NCBI RefSeq assembly: GCF_051020985.1
Contig: NW_027475173.1
Location: 124,001 to 188,000 of the forward strand
From: Nomia melanderi
Taxonomy: Eukaryota > Arthropoda > Insecta > Hymenoptera > Halictidae
DNA: 64,000 nucleotides
Reading direction: 5' to 3'
Shown here: piece by piece, positions 50,801-61,349 of the stretch
Layout of the letters: each line of letters starts with the position of its first letter
Numbering within the stretch: the stretch's first letter is position 1
Notes under the pieces: model-generated
Seen by the model: only the letters and a program-made list of their open reading frames with translations
Told to the model about the DNA's origin: nothing
The model's database searches: none
Position numbers and translations under genes: made by a program

Positions 50801-52932
50801 CAAAGCACTTTGGTTTATTGCGCTATCTGTAATAGCACCCGAGATATCACCAGATATATCCTGGATTTTTACATGACCTTGGGTGACGGATTCCGAATAT
50901 CTGTAATTTTCTCGGCCCCTGGTGGTCGGAGGGTCGTTCCCGCTGCACAGGTGCATGCGCCAGGGCCTCCTACAGACAATGCACTTTGATTTATTGCCCT
51001 ATCTGTAATAGCACCCGAGATATCACCAGATATATGCTGGATTTTTACTTGACCTTGTGTGACGGATTCCGAATATCTGTAATTTTCTCGGCCCCTGGGA
51101 GTCCGAGGTCGTTCCCTCTGCACAGATTCTTACGCCAGTGCCTCCTACAGACAATGCACTTTGATTTATTGCGCTATCTCTAATAGCACCCGAGATATCA
51201 CCAGATATATATTGAATTTTCCCCTGACCCTGAGTGTCCGGCCCCATGTGACTGTGGTTTTCTCGGCCCCTGGTGTTCCGAGGACGTTCCCGCTGGCCAG
51301 ATTCATGCGCCAGGGCCTCCTACAGACAATGCACTTTGATTTATTGCGCTATCTCTAATAGCACCCGAGATAGCGCCAGATATATATAGGATTTTCCCCT
51401 GACCCTGAGTGTCCGGCCCCGTGAGACGGTGGTTATCTCGGCCCCTGGTGGTCCGAGGTCGTTCCCGCTGTCCAGATTCATGCGCCAGGGCCTCCTACAG
51501 ATAATTCACTTTGGTTTATTGCGCTATCTCTAATAGCACCCGAGATATCACCAGATATATATTGGATTTTTCCCTGACCCTGAGTGTCCGGCCCCATGTG
51601 ACTGTGGTTTTCTCGGCCCCCGGTGGTCCGAGGTCGTTCGAGCTGCACAGATTCATGCGCCAGGGCCTCCTACAGACAATGCACTTTGATTTATTGCGCT
51701 ATCTGTAATAGCACCCGAGATATCACCAGATATATGCTGGATTTTTACATGACCTTGGGTGACGGATTCCGAATATCTGTAATTTTCTCGGCCGCTGGTG
51801 GTCCGAGGTTGTTCCTGCGACACAGATTTATTCGCCAGTGCCTCCTACAGACAATGCACTTTGATTCATTGCGCTATCTGTAATAGCACCCGAGATATCA
51901 CCAGATATACATTGGATTATTCCCTGACCCTGAGTGTCCGGCCCCATGAGACGGTGGTTTTCTGGGCCCCTGGTGGTCGGAGGTCGTTCCCGCTGCATAG
52001 GTGCATGCGCCAGGGCCTCCTGCAGATAATTCACTTTGGTTTATTGCGCTATCTCTAATAGCACCCGAGATATCACCAGATATATATTGGATTTTCCCCT
52101 AACCCTGAGTGTCCGGCCCCATGAGACGGTGGTTTTCTTGGCCCCTGGTGGTCCGAGGTGGTTCCCGCTGCCCAGATTCATGCGCCAGGGCCTCCTACAG
52201 ACAAAGCACTTTGGTTTATTGCGCTATCTGTAATAGCACCCGAGATATCACCAGATATATCCTGGATTTTTACATGACCTTGGGTGACGGATTCCGAATA
52301 TCTGTAATTTTCTCGGCCCCTGGTGTTCGGAGGGTCGTTCCCGCTGCACAGGTGCATGCGCCAGGGCCTCTGCAGATAATTCACTTTGGTTTATTGCGCT
52401 ATCTCTAATAGCACCCGAGATATCACCAGATATATATTGGATTTTCCCCTAACCCTGAGTGTCCGGCCCCATGAGACGGTGGTTTTCTTGGCCCCTGGTG
52501 GTCCGATGTGGTTCCCGCTGGCCTGATTCATTCGCCTGGGCCTCCTACAGACAATGCACTTTGATTTATTGCGCTCACTGTAATAGCACCCGAGATATCG
52601 CCAGATATATATTGGCTTTTTCCCTGACCCTGAGTGTCCGGCCCCATGAGACTGTGGTTTTCTCGGCCCCTGGTGGTCCGAGGTCGTTCCAGCTGCACAG
52701 ATTCGTGCGCCAGGGCCTCCTGCAGATAATGCACTTTGGTTTATTGCGCTATCTCTAATAGCACCCGAGATATCACCAGATATATATTGGATTTTCCCCT
52801 AACCCTGAGTGTCCGGCCCCATGAGACGGTGGTTTTCTTGGCCCCTGGTGGTCCGAGGTGGTTCCCGCTGCCCAGATTCATGCGCCAGGGCCTCCTACAG
52901 ACAAAGCACTTTGGTTTATTGCGCTATATGTA
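44865..52932 (+). repeat. Right-type monomers with only short local duplications
   Basis: About 46 units. Positions 45,060-45,411 recur at 46,459-46,810 (offset 1,399, eight units less one base because 45,440 reads TTTTCCCTG instead of TTTTCCCCTG). Adjacent near-identical units occur at 47,733-48,050 (GGATTTCTCGG with GGCCGTTCCCGCTGCCCAG). Four diverged-block units appear between 50,885 and 52,286, and another at 51,761. A left-type unit with GGTCATTACCGC (46,020) equals the one at 9,655. No gene or other element seen. Confidence 0.78.
50837..51187 (+). repeat. Two adjacent monomers carrying the diverged central block
   Basis: In both units about 20 bases at unit positions 51-70 read GACGGATTCCGAATATCTGT where ordinary units read TCCGGCCCCATGAGACGG or similar. 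The surrounding leader is GGATTTTTACATGACCTTGGG or close to it, and the right flank returns to AATTTTCTCGG. The replaced stretch has the same length as the ordinary one. The first unit is 176 bp because GGTCGGAGGGTCG carries an extra G; the second is 175 bp. Confidence 0.88.
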
Positions 52933-54507
52933 ATAGCACCCGAGATATCACCAGATATATGCTGGATTTTTACATGACCTTGGGTGACGGATTCCGAATA
53001 TCTGTAATTTTCTCGGCCCCTGGTGGTCGGAGGGTCGTTCCCGCTGCACAGGTGCATGCGCCAGGGCCTCTGCAGATAATTCACTTTGGTTTATTGCGCT
53101 ATCTGTAATAGCACCCGAGATATCACCAGATATATATTTGATTTTTCACTGACCCTGAGTGTCCGGCCCCATGAGATGGTGGTTTTCTCGTCCCCTGGTG
53201 GTCCGAGGTCGTTCCCGCTGCCCAGATTCATGCGCCAGGGCCTCCTACAGACAATGCACTTTGATTTATTGCGCTATCTCTAATAGCACCCGAGATATCA
53301 CCAGATATATCCTGGATTTTTACATGACCTTGGGTGACGGATTCCGAATATCTGTAATTTTCTCGGCCACTGGTGGTCCGAGGTTGTTCCTGCGGCACTG
53401 ATTCATTCGCCAGTGCCTCCTACAGACAATGCACTTTGATTTATTGCGCTATCTGTAATAGCACCCGAGATATCGCCAGATATATATTGGCTTTTTCCCT
53501 GACCCTGAGTGTCCGGCCCCATGAGACTGTGGTTTTCTCGGCCCCTGGTGGTCCGAGGTCGTTCCAGCTGCACAGATTCATGCGCCAGGGCCTCCTGCAG
53601 ATAATGCACTTTGGTTTATTGCGCTATCTCTAATAGCACCCGAGATATCACCAGATATATATTGGATTTTCCCCTGACCCTGAGTGTCCGGCCCCATGAG
53701 ACTGTGGTTTTCTCGGCCCCTGGTGGTCCGAGGTCGTTCCCGCTTTCCAGATTCATGCGCCAGGGCCTCCTACAGACAATGCACTTTGATTTATTGCGCT
53801 ATCTTTAATAGCACCCGAGATATCACCAGATATATATTGGATTTTTCCCTGACCCTGAGTGTCCGGCACCATGTGTCGGTGGTTTTCTCGGCCCCTGGAG
53901 ATCCGAGGTCGTTCCCGCTGCACAGATTCATTCGCAAAGGCCTCCTGCAGACTATGCACTTTGATTTATTGCGCTATCTGTAATAGCACCCGAGATATCA
54001 CCAGATATATATTTGATTTTCCCCTGACCCCGAGTGTCCGGCGGCATGAGACGGTGGTTTTCTCGGCCACTGGTGGTCCGAGGTCGTTCCTGCGGCACAG
54101 ATTCATTCGCCAGTGCCTCCTACAGACAATGCACTTTGATTTATTGCGCTATCTCTAATAGCACCCGAGATATCACCAGATATATATTGAATTTTCCCCT
54201 GACCCTGAGTGTACGGCCCCATGAGACTGTGGTTTTCTCGGCCCCTGGTGGTCCGAAGTCGTTCCCGCTGCACAGATTCATGCGCCATGGCCTCCCGCGG
54301 ATAATTCACTTTGGTTTATTGCGCTCACTGTAATAGCACCCGAGATATCGCCAGATATATATTGGCTTTTTCCCTGACCCTGAGTGTCCGGCCCCATGAG
54401 ACTGTGGTTTTCTCGGCCCCTGGTGGTCCGAGGTCGTTCCAGCTGCACAGATTCGTGCGCCAGGGCCTCCTGCAGATAATGCACTTTGGTTTATTGCGCT
54501 ATCTCTA
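52933..54507 (+). repeat. 9-monomer HOR copy 1 (1,575 bp)
   Basis: The first of nearly three tandem copies at exactly 1,575 bp. Members include two diverged-block units (52,986; 53,336), a TTTTTCACTG and GAGATGGTGG unit, a TTGGCTTTTTCCC unit, a CGCTTTCCAG unit, a GGCACCATGTGTCGG unit, a GGCGGCATGAG unit, a TTGAATTTTCCCC unit with CCCGCGGATAATTC, and a GCTCACTGTAAT unit. Unlike the left-block 9-mer (1,573 bp), its members are unrelated in order, so the same period arose twice. Confidence 0.88.
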
Positions 54508-56082
54508 ATAGCACCCGAGATATCACCAGATATATGCTGGATTTTTACATGACCTTGGGTGACGGATTCCGAATATCTGTAATTTTCTCGGCCCCTGGTG
54601 GTCGGAGGGTCGTTCCCGCTGCACAGGTGCATGCGCCAGGGCCTCTGCAGATAATTCACTTTGGTTTATTGCGCTATCTGTAATAGCACCCGAGATATCA
54701 CCAGATATATATTTGATTTTTCACTGACCCTGAGTGTCCGGCCCCATGAGATGGTGGTTTTCTCGTCCCCTGGTGGTCCGAGGTCGTTCCCGCTGCCCAG
54801 ATTCATGCGCCAGGGCCTCCTACAGACAATGCACTTTGATTTATTGCGCTATCTCTAATAGCACCCGAGATATCACCAGATATATCCTGGATTTTTACAT
54901 GACCTTGGGTGACGGATTCCGAATATCTGTAATTTTCTCGGCCACTGGTGGTCCGAGGTTGTTCCTGCGGCACTGATTCATTCGCCAGTGCCTCCTACAG
55001 ACAATGCACTTTGATTTATTGCGCTATCTGTAATAGCACCCGAGATATCGCCAGATATATATTGGCTTTTTCCCTGACCCTGAGTGTCCGGCCCCATGAG
55101 ATTGTGGTTTTCTCGGCCCCTGGTGGTCCGAGGTCGTTCCAGCTGCACAGATTCATGCGCCAGGGCCTCCTGCAGATAATGCACTTTGGTTTATTGCGCT
55201 ATCTCTAATAGCACCCGAGATATCACCAGATATATATTGGATTTTCCCCTGACCCTGAGTGTCCGGCCCCATGAGACTGTGGTTTTCTCGGCCCCTGGTG
55301 GTCCGAGGTCGTTCCCGCTTTCCAGATTCATGCGCCAGGGCCTCCTACAGACAATGCACTTTGATTTATTGCGCTATCTTTAATAGCACCCGAGATATCA
55401 CCAGATATATATTGGATTTTTCCCTGACCCTGAGTGTCCGGCACCATGTGTCGGTGGTTTTCTCGGCCCCTGGAGATCCGAGGTCGTTCCCGCTGCACAG
55501 ATTCATTCGCAAAGGCCTCCTGCAGACTATGCACTTTGATTTATTGCGCTATCTGTAATAGCACCCGAGATATCACCAGATATATATTTGATTTTCCCCT
55601 GACCCCGAGTGTCCGGCGGCATGAGACGGTGGTTTTCTCGGCCACTGGTGGTCCGAGGTCGTTCCTGCGGCACAGATTCATTCGCCAGTGCCTCCTACAG
55701 ACAATGCACTTTGATTTATTGCGCTATCTCTAATAGCACCCGAGATATCACAAGATATATATTGAATTTTCCCCTGACCCTGAGTGTACGGCCCCATGAG
55801 ACTGTGGTTTTCTCGGCCCCTGGTGGTCCGAAGTCGTTCCCGCTGCACAGATTCATGCGCCATGGCCTCCCGCGGATAATTCACTTTGGTTTATTGCGCT
55901 CACTGTAATAGCACCCGAGATATCGCCAGATATATATTGGCTTTTTCCCTGACCCTGAGTGTCCGGCCCCATGAGACTGTGGTTTTCTCGGCCCCTGGTG
56001 GTCCGAGGTCGTTCCAGCTGCACAGATTCGTGCGCCAGGGCCTCCTGCAGATAATGCACTTTGGTTTATTGCGCTATCTCTA
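54508..56082 (+). repeat. 9-monomer HOR copy 2 (1,575 bp)
   Basis: Nearly identical to copies 1 and 3. Private differences I saw are GAGATTGTGG (55,098) where the others read GAGACTGTGG, and ATCACAAGATAT (55,747) where the others read ATCACCAGATAT. Because copies 1 and 3 agree against it, these changes arose in copy 2 after the duplications. Confidence 0.88.
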
Positions 56083-57471
56083 ATAGCACCCGAGATATCA
56101 CCAGATATATGCTGGATTTTTACATGACCTTGGGTGACGGATTCCGAATATCTGTAATTTTCTCGGCCCCTGGTGGTCGGAGGGTCGTTCCCGCTGCACA
56201 GGTGCATGCGCCAGGGCCTCTGCAGATAATTCACTTTGGTTTATTGCGCTATCTGTAATAGCACCCGAGATATCACCAGATATATATTTGATTTTTCACT
56301 GACCCTGAGTGTCCGGCCCCATGAGATGGTGGTTTTCTCGTCCCCTGGTGGTCCGAGGTCGTTCCCGCTGCCCAGATTCATGCGCCAGGGCCTCCTACAG
56401 ACAATGCACTTTGATTTATTGCGCTATCTCTAATAGCACCCGAGATATCACCAGATATATCCTGGATTTTTACATGACCTTGGGTGACGGATTCCGAATA
56501 TCTGTAATTTTCTCGGCCACTGGTGGTCCGAGGTTGTTCCTGCGGCACTGATTCATTCGCCAGTGCCTCCTACAGACAATGCACTTTGATTTATTGCGCT
56601 ATCTGTAATAGCACCCGAGATATCGCCAGATATATATTGGCTTTTTCCCTGACCCTGAGTGTCCGGCCCCATGAGACTGTGGTTTTCTCGGCCCCTGGTG
56701 GTCCGAGGTCGTTCCAGCTGCACAGATTCATGCGCCAGGGCCTCCTGCAGATAATGCACTTTGGTTTATTGCGCTATCTCTAATAGCACCCGAGATATCA
56801 CCAGATATATATTGGATTTTCCCCTGACCCTGAGTGTCCGGCCCCATGAGACTGTGGTTTTCTCGGCCCCTGGTGGTCCGAGGTCGTTCCCGCTTTCCAG
56901 ATTCATGCGCCAGGGCCTCCTACAGACAATGCACTTTGATTTATTGCGCTATCTTTAATAGCACCCGAGATATCACCAGATATATATTGGATTTTTCCCT
57001 GACCCTGAGTGTCCGGCACCATGTGTCGGTGGTTTTCTCGGCCCCTGGAGATCCGAGGTCGTTCCCGCTGCACAGATTCATTCGCAAAGGCCTCCTGCAG
57101 ACTATGCACTTTGATTTATTGCGCTATCTGTAATAGCACCCGAGATATCACCAGATATATATTTGATTTTCCCCTGACCCCGAGTGTCCGGCGGCATGAG
57201 ACGGTGGTTTTCTCGGCCACTGGTGGTCCGAGGTCGTTCCTGCGGCACAGATTCATTCGCCAGTGCCTCCTACAGACAATGCACTTTGATTTATTGCGCT
57301 ATCTCTAATAGCACCCGAGATATCACCAGATATATATTGAATTTTCCCCTGACCCTGAGTGTACGGCCCCATGAGACTGTGGTTTTCTCGGCCCCTGGTG
57401 GTCCGAAGTCGTTCCCGCTGCACAGATTCATGCGCCATGGCCTCCCGCGGATAATTCACTTTGGTTTATTG
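56083..57471 (+). repeat. 9-monomer HOR copy 3 (eight of nine members)
   Basis: It follows copy 2 until about 57,471, where TATCTCTAATAGCACCCGAAATATC replaces the CACTGTAATAGC of the ninth member. From 56,450 on it also forms the beginning of the 28-mer, and is therefore copied once more at 61,350-62,371. Confidence 0.87.
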
Positions 57472-60400
57472 CGCTATCTCTAATAGCACCCGAAATATCA
57501 CCAGATATATATTGGATTTTTCCCTGACCCTGAGTGTCCGGCCCCATGTGTCGGTGGTTTTCTCGGCCCCTGTTGATCCGAGGTCGTTCCCGCTGCACAG
57601 ATGCATGCGCCAGGGCCTCCCGCGGATAATTCACTTTGGTTTATTGCGCTATCTCTAATAGCACCCGAAATATCACCAGATATATATTGGATTTTTCCCT
57701 GACCCTGAGTGTCCGGCCCCATGTGTCGGTGGTTTTCTCGGCCCCTGTTGATCCGAGGTCGTTCCCGCTGCACAGATGCATGCGCCAGGGCCTCCTGCAA
57801 ATAATTCACTTTGGTTTATTGCGCTATCTCTAATAGCACCCGTGATTTCACCAGATATATATTGGATTTTCCCCTGACCCTGAGTGTCCGGCCCCATGTG
57901 TCGATGGTTTTCTTGGCCCCTGTTGATCCGAGGTCGTTCCCGCTGCAAAGATTCATGCGCCAGGGCCACCTGCAAATAATTCACTTTGGTTTATTGCGCT
58001 ATCTCTAATAGCACCCGTGATTTCACCAGATATATATTGGATTTTTCCCTGACCCTGAGTGTCCGGCCCCATGAGACTGTGGATTTCTCGGCCCCTGGTG
58101 GTCCGAGGTCGTTCCAGCTGCACAGATTCATGCGCCAGGGCCTCCTGCAGATAATGCACTTTGGTTTATTGCGCTATCTGTAATAGCACCCGAGATATCA
58201 CCAGATATATATTTGATTTATCCCTGACCCTGAGTTTCCGGCCCCATGAGACGGTGGTTTACTCGGCCCCTGGTGGTCGGAGGTCGTTCCCGTTGCACAG
58301 ATGCATGCGCCAGGGCCTCCTTCAGATAACTCACTTTGGTTTATTGCGCTATCTCTAATAGCACCCGAGATATCACCAGATATATATTGAATTTTCCCCT
58401 GACCCTGAGTGTCCGGCCCCATGTGACTGTGGTTTTCTCGGCCCCTGGTGGTCCGAGGTCGTTCCCGCCGGGCAGATCTATGCGCCAGGGTCTCCTACAG
58501 ACCATGCACTTTGGTTTATTGCGCTATCTCTAATAGCACCCGAGATATCACCAGATATATATTGGATTTTCCCCTGACCCTGAGTATCCGGCCCCATGAG
58601 ACTGTGGTTTTCTCGGCCCCTGGTGGTCCGATGTCGTTCCCGCTGCCCAGATTCATGCGCCAGGGCCTCCTACAGACAATGCACTTTGATTTATTGCGCT
58701 ATCTGTAATAGCACCCGAAATATCACCAGATATATATTGGATTTTTCCCTGACCCTGAGTGTCCGGCCCCATGTGTCGGTGGTTTTCTCGGCCCCTGTTG
58801 ATCCGAGGTCGTTCCCGCTGCACAGATGCATGCGCCAGGGCCTCCTGCAAATAATTCACTTTGGTTTATTGCGCTATCTCTAATAGCACCCGTGATTTCA
58901 CCAGATATATATTGGATTTTCCCCTGACCCTGAGTGTCCGGCCCCATGTGTCGGTGGTTTTCTCGGCCCCTGTTGATCCGAGGTCGTTCCCGCTGCACAG
59001 ATGCATGCGCCAGGGCCACCTGCAAATAATTCACTTTGGTTTATTGCGCTATCTCTAATAGCACCCGTGATTTCACCAGATATATATTGGATTTTTCCCT
59101 GACCCTGAGTGTCCGGCCCCATGAGACAGAGGATTTCTCGGCCCCTGGTGGTCCGAGGTCGTTCCAGCTGCACAGATTCATGCGCCAGGGCCTCCTGCAG
59201 ATAATGCACTTTGGTTTATTGCGCTATCTGTAATAGCACCCGAGATATCACCAGATATATATTTGATTTTTCACTGACCCTGAGTGTCCGGCCCCATGAG
59301 ATGGTGGTTTTCTCGTCCCCTAGTGGTCCGAGGTCGTTCCCGCTGCCCAGATTCATGCGCCAGGGCCTCCTACAGACAATGCACTTTGGTTTATTGCGCT
59401 ATCTGTAATAGCACCCGAGATATCACCAGATATATATTGGATTTTCCCCTGACCCTTAATGTCCGGCCCCATGAGACGGTGTTTTTCTCGGGCCCTGGTG
59501 GTCCGAGGTCGTTCCCGCTGCCCAGATTCATTCGCCTGGGCCTCCTACAAACAATGCACTTTGATTTATTGCGCTATCTGTAATAGCACCCGAGATATCA
59601 CCAGATATATATTTGATTTATCCCTGACCCTGAGTTTCCGGCCCCATGAGACGGTGGTTTACTCGGCCCCTGTTGGTCGGAGGTCGTTCCCGTTGCACAG
59701 ATGCATGCGCCAGGGCCTCCTTCAGATAACTCACTTTGGTTTATTGCGCTATCTCTAATAGCACCCGAGATATCAATAGATATATATTGGATTTTCCCCT
59801 GACCCTGAGTATCCGGCCCAATGAGACTGTGGTTTTCTCGGCCCCTGGTGGTCCGATGTCGTTCCCGCTGCCCAGATTCATGTGCCATGGCCTCCTGCAG
59901 ATAATTCACTTTGGTTTATTGCGCTATCTCTAATAGCACCCGAGATATCACCAGATATATATTGGATGTTCCCCTGACCCTGAGTGTCCGGCCCCATGTG
60001 ACGGTGGTTTTCTGGGCCCCTGGTGGTCCGAGGTCGTTCGAGCTGCACAGATTCATGCGCCAGGGCCACCTACAGACAATGCACATTGATTTATTGCCCT
60101 ATCTGTAATAGCTCCCGAGATATCACCAGATATATATTGGATTTTCCCCTGACCCTGAGTGTCCGGACCCATGAGACGGTGGTTTTCTCGGCCCCTGGTG
60201 GTCCGAGGTCGTTCCCGCTGCCCACACTCATGCGCCAGGGCCTCCTACAGACAGTGCACTTTGGTTTATGGCGCTATCTGTAATAGCACCCGAGATATCA
60301 CCAGATATATATTGGATTTTGCCCTGACCCTGAGTGTCCGGACCCATGCGACGTTGGTTTTCTCGGCCCCTGGTGGTCCGAGGTCGTTCCCGCTGCCCAG

Positions 60401-61349
60401 ATCCATGCGCCAGGGTCTCCTACAGACCATGCACTTTGGTTTATTGCGCTATCTCTAATAGCACCCGAGATATCAGCAGATATACATTGGATTATTCCCT
60501 GACCCTGAGTGTCCGGCCCCATGAGACGGTGGTTTTCTCGGCCCGTGGTGGTCCGAGGTCGTTCCCGCTGCACAGATTCATGCGCCATGGCCTCCTGCAG
60601 ATAATTCACTTTGGTTTATTGCGCTATCTCTAATAGCACCCGAGATATCACCAGATATATATTGGAATTTCCCCCGACCCTGAGTGTCCGGCCCCATGTG
60701 ACGGTGGTTTTCTGGGCCCCTGGTGGTCCGAGGTCTTTCGAGCTGCCCAGATTCATGCGCCAGGGCCTCCTACAGACAATGCACTCTGATTTATTGCGCT
60801 ATCTGTAATAGCACCCGAGATATCACCAGATATATATTGGATTTTCCCCTGACCCTGAGTGTCCGGCCCCATGAGACTGTGGTTTTCTCGGCCCCTGGTG
60901 GTCCGATGTCGTTCCCGCTGCCCAGATTCATGCGCCAGGGCCTCCTACTGACAATGCACTTTGATTTATTGCGCTATCTGTAATAGCACCCGAGATATCA
61001 CCAGATATATATTTGATTTTTCACTGACCCTGAGTGTCCGGCCCCATGAGATGGTGGTTTTCTCGTCCCCTGGTGGTCCGAGGTCGTTCCCGCTGCCCAG
61101 ATTCATGCGCCAGGGCCTCCTACAGACAATGCACTTTGATTTATTGCGCTATCTCTAATAGCACCCGAGATATCACCAGATATATATTGAATTTTCCCCT
61201 GACCCTGAGTGTACGGCCCCATGAGACTGTGGTTTTCTCGGCCCCTGGAGGTCCGAGGTCGTTCCCGCTGCACAGATTCATGCGCCATGGCCTCCCGCGG
61301 ATAATTCACTTTGGTTTATTGTACTATCTCTAATAGCACCCGAAATATC
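56450..61349 (+). repeat. 28-monomer HOR copy A (4,900 bp)
   Basis: Positions from 56,450 recur from 61,350 at an offset of exactly 4,900 bp. Content in order: six units of 9-mer copy 3; two or three near-identical neighbours with CATGTGTCGG and CCCCTGTTGATCCG (57,461-57,830); CCGTGATTTCACC units that repeat within the unit at a six-monomer spacing (57,811 against 58,861, offset 1,050); a GGGCAGATCTATGCG unit (58,470); and further right-type units, including one shared with the 7-mer (59,911-60,110). Confidence 0.88.
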
